In this document: one piece after another, positions 37,484-44,860 of the stretch
How the letters are laid out: every line of letters begins with the position of its first letter
Position numbering within the stretch: position 1 is the stretch's first letter
Made by a program: the position numbers and the translations under genes
Notes under the pieces: generated by a model
Seen by the model: the letters and a program-made list of their open reading frames with translations, nothing else
Told to the model about the DNA's origin: nothing
Databases searched by the model: none
Assembly: GCF_018390555.1 (NCBI RefSeq)
Contig: NZ_JAHBGB010000027.1
Span: 62,001-126,000 of the forward strand
Source of the DNA: Ancylobacter oerskovii
GTDB lineage: Bacteria > Pseudomonadota > Alphaproteobacteria > Rhizobiales > Xanthobacteraceae
Length of the DNA: 64,000 nucleotides
Reading direction: 5' to 3'

Positions 37484-39154
37484 ATGACCCCGCCCCTGCC
37501 CGTCACCGTGCTGCACAACGCGCACATCATCACCTTCGACCCGGCGCGCCCGCGCGCCACGGCGCTGGCCTTTCGCGCGGGGCGCCTGATCGCGGTCGGG
37601 GACGACGAGGTGCTGCAACGCGCCGGCCCGCAGGCCGAGATCCGCGACCTCGGCGGCGCCACCGTCATTCCCGGCATCAACGACACCCACGCGCATATGG
37701 AGCGCGAGGGGCTGAAGCGGCAGCGTCCCTCGCTCGCCGGCGTGCGGAACGTGGCCGACATTCTCGATCGCATACGCGCGGCGGCGCGCACCACGCCGGC
37801 CGGGCAATGGATCGTCACCATGCCGGTCGGCACGCCGCCCTTCTTCTTCGACGGCCCGGAGGCGCTGGAGGAGAAACGCGTCCCCGATCGCCATGAGCTC
37901 GACGCCGCCGCGCCCGACCATCCCGTCTACATACAGGGCGTGTTCGGCAATTGGGGCACGCCGCCGGGCTACACCGCGCTGAACAGCCGAGCGCTGGCGC
38001 TCAACGGCATCACCCGGGACACGGTGCCGCGCATCGCCGGCGTCGAGATCCTGAAGGACGCCGGCGGCGAGCCCACCGGCGTCATCGTCGAGCGCAACAA
38101 CCGGCCGACGGTGGAGTTCGACCTCCTTCCCGCCGTGCCGCGCTTCGGCTTCCACGACCGGCTCGAAGGCGTGCGCCTGTCGCAGAAGCTCTACAACGCC
38201 CGGGGCACCACCAGCATCTATGAAGGCCACGGCTCCGCCGCCGAGACCATCTCGGTCTACCGCCGGCTCTGGGAGCTGGGCGAGCTCACCGTGCGCGTCG
38301 GCCTCGTCGTCTCGCCCAGCTGGTCGGATCTCGCCGAGGCGAAGAAGATCATGCGCGACTGGCTGGCCTCCGCGCGCGGCGCCGGGCTGGGGGACGGATG
38401 GCTGCGCGTCTCGGGCCTCCACATCGCCTATGGCGGCGACGAGACGACCGCCTGCTGCGCCCGCGCGCACCTACCCGATACCGGATGGTCCGGCTTCGTC
38501 GAGCAGGCGGTCACGCCGTCGGACTTCCGCGAGGCCGCCTTCCTCGCCGCCGAGCACGATCTGCGCCTGCACACCATCGTGAACGACAAGCTCCACGAGA
38601 TCCTCCCGGTGCTGGAGGCGATCAACGAGAAGTATCCGCTCGACGGCCGGCGCTGGGTGATCGAGCATGTCGGGCGCACCAATGCCGGGGAACTTGCCGC
38701 GCTGGCGCGTCTCGGCGTGCTGGTCACGACCATTCCCACCTATTTCCTCTGGAAGGGCGGCTGGCGCTATCCCAGCGAGCCGGACGGCGGCGACTGGGTC
38801 GTCCCGCACCGGCATATGCTCGATGCCGGCATCCCGCTTTCCATCGCCACCGACAACATTCCCTATGATCCGTTCTTCACCCTGTGGGTGGTGGCCAACC
38901 GGCAGGAGCGCCTGAGCAAGCGCGTGATCGGCCCCGGCCAGCGGCTCGATGCCGAAACCGCGCTCCGGCTGTTCACCGTCGCCGGCGCGCGGCTCACCTT
39001 CGACGAGAGCTGGAAGGGTCCGCTGAAGCCCGGCTTCGCCGCGGACCTCGCCGTCCTGTCGGACGATCCGACCCGCGTGCCGCCGCAGGATCTGCGCGAC
39101 ATTTCCGTGCGCCTGACCGTCGTCGACGGGCGGATCGTCCACGAGGCCGGATAG
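37484..39154 (+). CDS. YtcJ-type metal-dependent amidohydrolase (module 2)
   Basis: This 556-residue Amidohydro_3 protein has the HxH metal motif in 'INDTHAHMEREG', a later His in 'WVIEHVGRTNAGE' and the catalytic Asp region in 'LSIATDNIPYDPF'. The N-terminal small beta domain ('AFRAGRLIAVGDDEV') and C-terminal 'VVDGRIVHEAG' frame the barrel, as in cyclic amidohydrolases. The ATG is one base after the permease stop, so it is the last gene of module 2. It probably hydrolyses a C-N or amide bond in the imported compound or its redox product. No signal peptide is seen, so it is cytoplasmic. Confidence 0.86.
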   Translation: MTPPLPVTVLHNAHIITFDPARPRATALAFRAGRLIAVGDDEVLQRAGPQAEIRDLGGATVIPGINDTHAHMEREGLKRQRPSLAGVRNVADILDRIRAAARTTPAGQWIVTMPVGTPPFFFDGPEALEEKRVPDRHELDAAAPDHPVYIQGVFGNWGTPPGYTALNSRALALNGITRDTVPRIAGVEILKDAGGEPTGVIVERNNRPTVEFDLLPAVPRFGFHDRLEGVRLSQKLYNARGTTSIYEGHGSAAETISVYRRLWELGELTVRVGLVVSPSWSDLAEAKKIMRDWLASARGAGLGDGWLRVSGLHIAYGGDETTACCARAHLPDTGWSGFVEQAVTPSDFREAAFLAAEHDLRLHTIVNDKLHEILPVLEAINEKYPLDGRRWVIEHVGRTNAGELAALARLGVLVTTIPTYFLWKGGWRYPSEPDGGDWVVPHRHMLDAGIPLSIATDNIPYDPFFTLWVVANRQERLSKRVIGPGQRLDAETALRLFTVAGARLTFDESWKGPLKPGFAADLAVLSDDPTRVPPQDLRDISVRLTVVDGRIVHEAG

Positions 39155-39667
39155 GCGGCTGCGGGCTGCCTGCCGCCGACGACATCGCGGCCGACCGGAA
39201 GCCGTCTCCCGGCCGATAAAGGCACCCGCGCTCATCGCCGCAGATCCGCGCGCCGACAGTTCCCCGCGCGATGCGCCGCACCGTGGCGAATGCCGGGGAT
39301 CCGCGCCGCCCGAGGCCATCCCGTCATCGGCCCGGCCTCATCCGCGCCCGGCAACAAGCCATGGCGTGGAACGACCGCGCTTCCTCGCAGCGCGGCGTCC
39401 CTCGCCCTGCCCTCCCATGCCGCCGGCGTCGGAAAAGACGAACGACCCTCGAACGGCCACCCCGCCGCGCATGGCCGCGCCTCTCGGCGTCGCATCCCGC
39501 CGCCCCTCGCTGGACACCTCCCTTATTCATGTATAGATTTTGCATGTTTAACGGAAGGCGCTCCCGCCGGACGGATGCCAAGGCTGTCCCTCGGTGACGA
39601 CGCAACTTTCCTTCCAATCCCTCCCTTTCCCGCTTACACCGGGTCGCCAATCCTCCCTTTCGGCGCG
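39155..39667. other. Intergenic region before the HPP-family gene
   Basis: No gene is supported in these 513 bases. Most of it is GC-rich without coding character. An AT-rich island at 39522-39555 contains a 6-5-6 half-site pair like those at nsrR (separate entry) and is the likely promoter region of the HPP gene. The remaining 110 bases before the start would be leader RNA; in-frame extension of the HPP gene through it lacks similarity to the family. Confidence 0.5.
39529..39545. promoter_or_regulatory. Candidate NsrR-type operator before the HPP gene
   Basis: ATGTAT-N5-TTGCAT has the same 6-5-6 spacing (11 bases between half-site starts) as the two sites flanking the nsrR start region. It lies in the AT-rich island upstream of the HPP membrane protein gene. 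NsrR sites are known to be pairs of ATGYATWT-like half sites. Confidence 0.45.
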
Positions 39668-40723
39668 ATGCATTTGGAGTGGGCCTTGTCAGCCTTTGCA
39701 CGCTTAAGACTCTTCCGGCCGATCCTGGCCGGCGCGACGCTTCGCGATCGTGCGTTCGCCTGTTTCGGCGCCCTGATGGGCATCGGCCTGTCGGCGGTGA
39801 TCGGCGGCCTCGCCGCGGCCGATTTCAATCACCTCATATGGATCGTGCCGCCGATGGGGGCCTCCGCCGTGCTGGTGTTCGCCGTGCCGGCCAGTCCGAT
39901 GGCGCAGCCCTGGCCTACCATCGGCGGCAATATGGTGTCGGCCGCCATCGGCGTCTCGATCGCCCATCTCATGCCGGTCACCGCGCTTTCGGCGGGTATC
40001 GCCGTGGCGCTGGCCATCGGCGCCATGTCGCTGCTGCGATGCCTGCATCCGCCCGGCGGCGCGGCGGCGCTGGTCGGCCTGTTCATCGGCGGCTCGTCGA
40101 GCCTGCTTTTCCCCTTCGTGCCGGTGGGGTTGAACGCCGTCGTGTTGGTATCCAGCGCCTGGCTCTACCATCGCCTGTCCGGCCATACCTATCCGCACGT
40201 TCCCGCCCCGCCGAAGCCGGCCCGGGATCTGCCCTGGACCATCAGCAAGGCGGACATCGCCGCCACGCTCGACGAAGTCGGCGAGGCCTTCGACATCGGC
40301 GCCGCCGATCTCGAAGGGCTGGTGCGGCACATCGAGCGGCGCGCGGTCGCGCGCTCCTACCACGCGCTCACCTGCGCCGACCTCATGGTGGAGAACGTCA
40401 TCGGCGTGCCGGAGGACGCGCCCGCCGAGCAGGCCCGCGCGCTGCTGGTCAAGCGCGACATCCGCCGCCTGGCGGTGGTGGACGCCGCCGGGCGTCTCGT
40501 CGGCGCCATCAGCCTGCGCGAGCTGCTGAGGCCCACCGGCATCGTCTTGGACCTGATGACGCCGGCCGCGACCGCCACCCCGACCACACCGGCCATCGAC
40601 TTGCTGGAGCTCTATGCCCGCGATCGCGTGCATTCCGTCTTCATCATCGACGAGGCCCGCCGCCCGGTGGGCGTCGTCACCGAGGCGGACTGGCTGCATG
40701 TGCTGACACGCGGCCTCGGCTAG
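39668..40723 (+). CDS. HPP-family membrane protein with two CBS domains
   Basis: This protein of about 351 residues has an N-terminal HPP domain of four or five membrane helices, including the signature 'CLHPPGGAAALVG' near residue 130. A C-terminal cytoplasmic pair of CBS domains covers about residues 235-350 ('TCADLMVENVIGVPEDAP' and 'LLELYARDRVHSVFIID'). HPP proteins have been linked to nitrite transport in cyanobacteria and plants, and CBS pairs usually sense adenylates. Neighbouring flavohemoglobin and NsrR genes fit a role in nitrogen oxide metabolism. The start is uncertain: ATG at 39668 has a poor Shine-Dalgarno, while TTG at 39686 follows TTGGAG. Confidence 0.82.
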   Translation: MHLEWALSAFARLRLFRPILAGATLRDRAFACFGALMGIGLSAVIGGLAAADFNHLIWIVPPMGASAVLVFAVPASPMAQPWPTIGGNMVSAAIGVSIAHLMPVTALSAGIAVALAIGAMSLLRCLHPPGGAAALVGLFIGGSSSLLFPFVPVGLNAVVLVSSAWLYHRLSGHTYPHVPAPPKPARDLPWTISKADIAATLDEVGEAFDIGAADLEGLVRHIERRAVARSYHALTCADLMVENVIGVPEDAPAEQARALLVKRDIRRLAVVDAAGRLVGAISLRELLRPTGIVLDLMTPAATATPTTPAIDLLELYARDRVHSVFIIDEARRPVGVVTEADWLHVLTRGLG

Positions 40724-40746
40724 ACGCCCGCCCGCGACTCGCAACA

Positions 40747-40776
40747 ACGGGGCGGCACCGCCGGGTGCCGCCCCGT
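40747..40776. terminator. Bidirectional terminator between HPP and hmp
   Basis: Perfect 13-base arms ACGGGGCGGCACC (40747-40759) and GGTGCCGCCCCGT (40764-40776) with a four-base loop. TTT follows on the plus strand and TTGTTG on the minus strand. It sits between two convergent genes and can end both transcripts. Confidence 0.88.
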
Positions 40777-40817
40777 TTGCATGTCTCGCAGCGGATGCGT
40801 CGGAGGAGGACCGGCCG

Positions 40818-42029
40818 TCAGGCCGCGAGCGCCTCGTCGGCAGGGCCGAAGAACTCGTAGTGCAGCCGGTCGGACGGCACGCCCGAAAGCGACAGCGCCG
40901 CGATCATCGCCCGCAGGAACGGCCGCGGCCCGCAAATATAGTAGTCCGCCTCGCCGGTCGGCGTGTTGGCGGTCAGCCACTCCGGCGTGATCAGCCCGGC
41001 CTCGTCATAGTCGCGGCCGGCCACTTCGTCGGCCAGCGGCGTCTGGTGGAAATCCACCACCCGCAGCGCCGCGTCCTTCGCCGCCAGGGCGCGGACATGC
41101 TCGCGCATGGCGTGCGTGTGGCGGTCATGGGTGCCGTGCACATAGTGGACGGGCAGGCCGGACGAGCGGGCGGCCAGCGTCTCCAGCATCGCGATCATCG
41201 GGGTGAGGCCGACGCCTCCCGACAGCAGCACCACCGGACGTTCGGGATGATCGGGCAGATGGAACTCGCCGGCCGGCGCCGACACCTTGAGCACGGTGCC
41301 GGGCGCGGCATGGTCGTGCAGCCAGCCCGACGCCAGCCCGAAAGCCTCGCGCTTGACCGAGATGCGGTAGCTCTCGCCATTGGCGGCGCTGGAGATCGAG
41401 TAGTTCCGCTTCACCGGCGCGTGGCCCGGTATCTCCAGCCAGAAGGTGAGATACTGTCCCGGCTTGTGGCGCAGCACCGGCTTGCCGTCCACCGGCCGCA
41501 GCACGAAGGAGGTGATGACGCGGCTCTCGCGCACGACGTCCTCGACGCGGAAGTCGCGCCAGCCGTTCCAGCCGCCGGCGGCATGCTTCTGCTCGCCATA
41601 GATCCGCTCCTCGCGGGCGATGAGGATGTTGGCGAGGAACCAGTAGGCCTCGCCCCAGGCTTCCAGCACCTGCGGCGTCGACGCCTCTCCCAGCACCGAG
41701 CGGATCGCGCCGATGAGCGCCTCCGCGACATGGGGATAGTGCTCGGGCTTGATCTGCAGCCCGACATGCTTCTGGGCGATGCGCTCGACGGCGGGCGCCA
41801 GCGCCGCCAGGTTCTCGATGTTGCCGGCATAGGCCAGGATGGCCTGGGCCAGCGCCCGCGGCTGCGATCCGCTGTCGCCGTGATGCGACTGGTTGAACAG
41901 GTCGCGGATCTCGGGATTGCGGAACAGGCGCGCATACATCTCGTGGACGATGGCGAGCCCATGCGCCTCGAGGGCCGGCACGGTCAGTTTGACGAGCGCG
42001 ATGCTGCGCTCGCTGAGCGTCTGGGACAT
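40818..42029 (-). CDS. hmp: Flavohemoglobin, nitric oxide dioxygenase
   Basis: This 403-residue protein has an N-terminal globin domain (1-140) with proximal His88 in 'AQKHVGLQI' and B10 Tyr near residue 32, followed by FAD and NAD domains (150-403). The flavin motif is RNYSIS and the NAD region contains 'LLSGGVGLTPM'; the C-terminus has 'YYICGPRPFL'. Length agrees with Hmp of other bacteria. It oxidises NO to nitrate with O2 and NADH in the cytoplasm. AGGAGACATCC precedes the ATG at 42029. It lies 56 bases downstream of the truncated hemoglobin gene on the same strand, so the two are probably one NsrR-controlled operon. Confidence 0.95.
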   Translation of the reverse strand: MSQTLSERSIALVKLTVPALEAHGLAIVHEMYARLFRNPEIRDLFNQSHHGDSGSQPRALAQAILAYAGNIENLAALAPAVERIAQKHVGLQIKPEHYPHVAEALIGAIRSVLGEASTPQVLEAWGEAYWFLANILIAREERIYGEQKHAAGGWNGWRDFRVEDVVRESRVITSFVLRPVDGKPVLRHKPGQYLTFWLEIPGHAPVKRNYSISSAANGESYRISVKREAFGLASGWLHDHAAPGTVLKVSAPAGEFHLPDHPERPVVLLSGGVGLTPMIAMLETLAARSSGLPVHYVHGTHDRHTHAMREHVRALAAKDAALRVVDFHQTPLADEVAGRDYDEAGLITPEWLTANTPTGEADYYICGPRPFLRAMIAALSLSGVPSDRLHYEFFGPADEALAA

Positions 42030-42085
42030 GGATGTCTCCTGTCGGGGGGAAGATCGGTGTGTCGCCGCGGCCCAGGGTCGTGCCG

Positions 42086-42505
42086 TCAGGGCGGCCCTCG
42101 GTCCGCGAGGCCGGAAGAAGGCGGCGCCCCGCCCTCCTCCATGCGTGCGAAGAGCGCGAATTGGAGGCTCTGGCCGATGCGGGCCGCCCGCAGCTTCAGG
42201 GCCTGTGCCACCTGCGGTTCCATGAGCTCGTCGGCGGTCTGCCCCCACAAGGCGAGCCAGCGGCTGAACAAGGCGGGCGAGATGCGGTCGCGATGCCGGA
42301 AATGCGCGGGGACCGGCCGGCCGCCATAACGGCCGCTGGCCAGCATCACCGAGGACCAGAACGCCGTCAGCGTGTCGAGATGCGCCGGCCAGTCCGACAC
42401 CGCCTCGTTGAAGACGGGGCCCAGCTCGGCATCGCGGCGGACACGCGCATAGAAGGCACGAACCAACGCCGCCAGTCCGGCTTCATCCAGCTTGAGGAGG
42501 GTCAT
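42086..42505 (-). CDS. Group III truncated hemoglobin
   Basis: This 139-residue globin has the group III pattern seen in Ctb of Campylobacter: 'LVRAFYARVRRDAELGPVFNEAV', the 'LDTLTAFWSSVML' helix and 'YGGRPVPAHF' with the likely proximal His at residue 68. The last 15 residues are Pro/Gly-rich and probably disordered. The ATG at 42505 is favoured; an in-frame ATG at 42562 would run through the promoter operator. It precedes hmp on the minus strand and is divergent from nsrR, so a role in NO or peroxynitrite handling is likely. Confidence 0.85.
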   Translation of the reverse strand: MTLLKLDEAGLAALVRAFYARVRRDAELGPVFNEAVSDWPAHLDTLTAFWSSVMLASGRYGGRPVPAHFRHRDRISPALFSRWLALWGQTADELMEPQVAQALKLRAARIGQSLQFALFARMEEGGAPPSSGLADRGPP

Positions 42506-42519
42506 CGCCGTTCCAATAT

Positions 42520-42536
42520 ATGCATCTGATATGCAT
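42520..42536. promoter_or_regulatory. NsrR-type operator 1
   Basis: ATGCAT-N5-ATGCAT lies 15 bases upstream of the truncated hemoglobin start on its promoter side. Each half site is itself palindromic, and spacing equals one helical turn. It matches the general form of NsrR sites and lies in the divergent region shared by the globin operon and nsrR. Confidence 0.65.
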
Positions 42537-42556
42537 GTATCTGATCGCCACAAAAC

Positions 42557-42573
42557 ATGCAATGATTACGCAT
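42557..42573. promoter_or_regulatory. NsrR-type operator 2
   Basis: ATGCAA-N5-ACGCAT repeats the 6-5-6 spacing of the first site 37 bases away and ends 21 bases before the nsrR start codon. It probably provides autoregulation of nsrR. Two matches to the consensus are weaker than in site 1. Confidence 0.5.
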
Positions 42574-42594
42574 CTTTTCCACCGTGGAGCCGAA

Positions 42595-43014
42595 ATGCGC
42601 CTGACGCGCTACACCGACTATGCGATGCGCGTGCTGCTCTATCTGGGCTCCCGCCCGGACCGGCTGTGCTCGATCGCCGAGATCGCCCGCGCCTATGCCA
42701 TTTCGCAGAATCACCTGATGAAGGTGGTCAACGACCTCGTGAACGCCGGCTATCTGCAGAGCGTCCGCGGCCGCTCGGGCGGCATCCGGCTGGCCCGCCC
42801 GGCCCCGGAGATCAATGTCGGGGCGCTGGTCCGCCACACCGAGGACGATTTCGACCTTGTCGGCTGCGGCAGCTGCATCATCGCCCCGGCCTGCGGCCTC
42901 ACCTGCGTGCTGGACGAGGCGCTGCAGGCCTTTATGGCCACCCTCGATCGCTATTCGCTGGCCGATGTCCTCGCCAAGCGCGGCGACTTCCGCCACCTGC
43001 TCAAGGTGTCCTGA
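42595..43014 (+). CDS. nsrR: Rrf2-family NO-sensing repressor NsrR
   Basis: This 139-residue regulator has an N-terminal winged helix with 'RLTRYTDYAMRVLLYLGSRP' and the recognition region 'ISQNHLMKVVNDLVNAGYL', both very typical of NsrR. The Fe-S binding loop holds Cys91, Cys94, Cys100 and Cys104; NsrR usually uses three, so one may be extra. NO destroys the cluster and lifts repression. It is divergent from the globin-hmp operon with two operator-like sites in the shared 89-base gap. The ATG at 42595 gives the standard start. Confidence 0.93.
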   Translation: MRLTRYTDYAMRVLLYLGSRPDRLCSIAEIARAYAISQNHLMKVVNDLVNAGYLQSVRGRSGGIRLARPAPEINVGALVRHTEDDFDLVGCGSCIIAPACGLTCVLDEALQAFMATLDRYSLADVLAKRGDFRHLLKVS

Positions 43015-43126
43015 TCGCCGCGGACCCTGCCGATCCCGTCAGTCCCCGCAGGCGAACCTCCCCTCGCCTCCCCGGCAATTCGGCACGCCCCCCGGGCGTC
43101 CGCGCATGCCGCAAAAAACGTAATCT

Positions 43127-43138
43127 GTAATTATTGAT
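43127..43138 (+). promoter_or_regulatory. 12-base element shared by two promoters (copy 1)
   Basis: GTAATTATTGAT occurs here, about 80 bases upstream of the tricarboxylate-type binding-protein gene, and again identically at 47259-47270 before the CoA-transferase gene. Both copies lie in short AT-rich islands. The GntR regulator encoded between them is the obvious candidate binder. Confidence 0.5.
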
Positions 43139-43218
43139 ATGAGATGATTGATACGATAACCTCCCCTCAACAATGGCGGACCTCACGAGCCGCGCAAAAA
43201 CCCAATGGGAGAGACACG

Positions 43219-44223
43219 ATGCCGAAACACGCCCTCACTGCGCTTGCTCTCTGCCTCGGCCTTGCGGCGCCGGGCGTCGCGTTCGCCGAGTGGAAGCCGA
43301 ACCGTCCGGTAGAGTTCGTGGCGGCGGCCGGCCCCGGCGGCGGCACCGACACCTTCGCCCGCGTGGTGCAGTCGGCGCTGAGCAAGAACGAGCTGCTGAC
43401 CACCCCGATCATCGTCAGCAACAAGGCCGGCGGCTCCGGCGCCGAGACCTTCATCTACGCGAAGTCGAACAAGGGCGATCCCTACAAGCTCTATTTCGGC
43501 ACCCAGGACGCCTATGTGCTGCCGCTGGCCAACAAGCTGTCCTATGGCCTGAAGGACCTCACCCCCATCGCCGCGATGGTGTTCGATCCCTTCATCCTGT
43601 GGGTGAACCCGAAGACATCCGGCATCGAGGACGTGAAGGGCTTCATCGCCAAGGCGAAGGAGGCTCCCGGCCAGCTGAAGCTCGGCGGCGCCAAGGCGAA
43701 GGAAGCCGACGAGACGCTGATGACGCTCATCGAGCACGCCACCGGCACCGACCTCACCTACATCCCCTACAAGAGCGGCAGCGAGGCGGCGATCCAGGTC
43801 GCCGGCGGCCACATCACCGCCAACGTCAACAATCCCAGCGAGAGCGTCGAGCAGTGGAAGGCCGGCGTGCAGAAGCCGCTCTGCGTGTTCGAGAGCGAGC
43901 GCCTCGCCGACACCACGGTGATCGCCGATGGCCAGTCCTGGCACGATATCCCGACCTGCAAGGAGGCCGGCATCGACGTCGACAGCTTCGCCCAGCCCCG
44001 CACCATCTGGGGGGCGGCGGACCTGCCGCCGGAGGCCCTCGCCTACTACACCGACCTCTTCACCAAGGCGGCCGCGGCGCCGGAATTCAAGTCCTATCAG
44101 GAGCGCGGCGCGCAGATCCCGCGCCTGCTGACCGGCGACGCCTTCAAGGACTTCATCAAGAAGCACGAGGCGAGCTACGCCGAGATCTACAAGCGCAACG
44201 GCTGGCTGCGCGCCGAGCAGTAA
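43219..44223 (+). CDS. Tripartite tricarboxylate transporter substrate-binding protein (TctC/Bug family)
   Basis: This 334-residue periplasmic protein has a Sec signal peptide (hydrophobic to about residue 23, 'GVAFAEWKP'). It shows the Bug-family loop 'VAAAGPGGGTDTFARVVQ' and 'IIVSNKAGGSGAETFIY', and a late 'YIPYKSGSEAAIQVAGGH'. Bug proteins bind carboxylates through water bridges to such loops. GGGAG precedes the ATG at 43219. The TctB and TctA genes follow. Two strong hairpins separate it from TctB, consistent with higher expression of the binding protein. The ligand is unknown. Confidence 0.9.
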   Translation: MPKHALTALALCLGLAAPGVAFAEWKPNRPVEFVAAAGPGGGTDTFARVVQSALSKNELLTTPIIVSNKAGGSGAETFIYAKSNKGDPYKLYFGTQDAYVLPLANKLSYGLKDLTPIAAMVFDPFILWVNPKTSGIEDVKGFIAKAKEAPGQLKLGGAKAKEADETLMTLIEHATGTDLTYIPYKSGSEAAIQVAGGHITANVNNPSESVEQWKAGVQKPLCVFESERLADTTVIADGQSWHDIPTCKEAGIDVDSFAQPRTIWGAADLPPEALAYYTDLFTKAAAAPEFKSYQERGAQIPRLLTGDAFKDFIKKHEASYAEIYKRNGWLRAEQ

Positions 44224-44236
44224 ACCGCTTCGAGGT

Positions 44237-44297
44237 CGTCCGCGCCTGTTCCCCCCGCGGACGATCCCCTTGCGGACGGCGACTCGCCGCCGTCCGC
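44237..44297 (+). terminator. Two tandem hairpins between TctC- and TctB-type genes
   Basis: Arms CGTCCGC (44237-44243)/GCGGACG (44257-44263) and GCGGACGGCG (44272-44281)/CGCCGTCCGC (44288-44297) form two consecutive perfect stems. All four arms share the GCGGAC core, so alternative pairings are possible. They probably act as attenuator or mRNA-end stabiliser downstream of the binding-protein gene. Confidence 0.55.
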
Positions 44298-44328
44298 CCT
44301 TCCTTCCCGCCGCGTCGGAGTGAGGCAT

Positions 44329-44832
44329 ATGGACATCTCGCGCAGCACCATGGACATCGCCGCCGCCTGCGCCACCGCCGCCGTCGGCGCGGTCGTGTGC
44401 TACGGCGCCACGCTGAACGGCACCGCCTGGGGATCTTCCGGGCCGGAACCCGGCTATTTCCCCTTCTATGTCGGCTGCCTCATCATCCTCGGCAGCGCCG
44501 GCACCGTGGTGCAGACCTTGCTGCGCCGCGCGGGCGGGCGGCAGGAGCACGGCGCCGAGGGCGAAGCCTTCCTCGATGGCGAGCGGCTGCGCACCGTCGT
44601 CGCCTTCTTCCTGCCGATCGTCGCCATGGCCGCCATCTCGGCCTGGCTCGGCCTCTATATCGGCATGGGGCTCTACATCTTCTACGCGCTGCGCGTCGCG
44701 GCCGGCTTCCGCACCCTCCCCTCGCTCGTCTCGGCGCTGGCGGTGGTGGCGGTGAACTTCGTCATCTTCGAGAAACTGTTCATGGTCCCGCTGCTCAAGG
44801 GTCCGGTCCTCGAAGCCTTCGGCATCTACTGA
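44329..44832 (+). CDS. Tripartite tricarboxylate transporter small subunit (TctB family)
   Basis: This 167-residue membrane protein has four hydrophobic segments, at about residues 10-30, 44-64, 88-122 (two helices) and 128-150. 'WGSSGPEPGYFPFYVGCLIILGS' after the first helix is the standard TctB motif. GGAG lies nine bases before the ATG at 44329. It is the accessory membrane subunit of the transporter and is followed 28 bases later by TctA. A GTG at 44320 is an alternative start. Confidence 0.9.
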   Translation: MDISRSTMDIAAACATAAVGAVVCYGATLNGTAWGSSGPEPGYFPFYVGCLIILGSAGTVVQTLLRRAGGRQEHGAEGEAFLDGERLRTVVAFFLPIVAMAAISAWLGLYIGMGLYIFYALRVAAGFRTLPSLVSALAVVAVNFVIFEKLFMVPLLKGPVLEAFGIY

Positions 44833-44860
44833 CGAACAAAAAAGCATCGAGGGACGCGCC

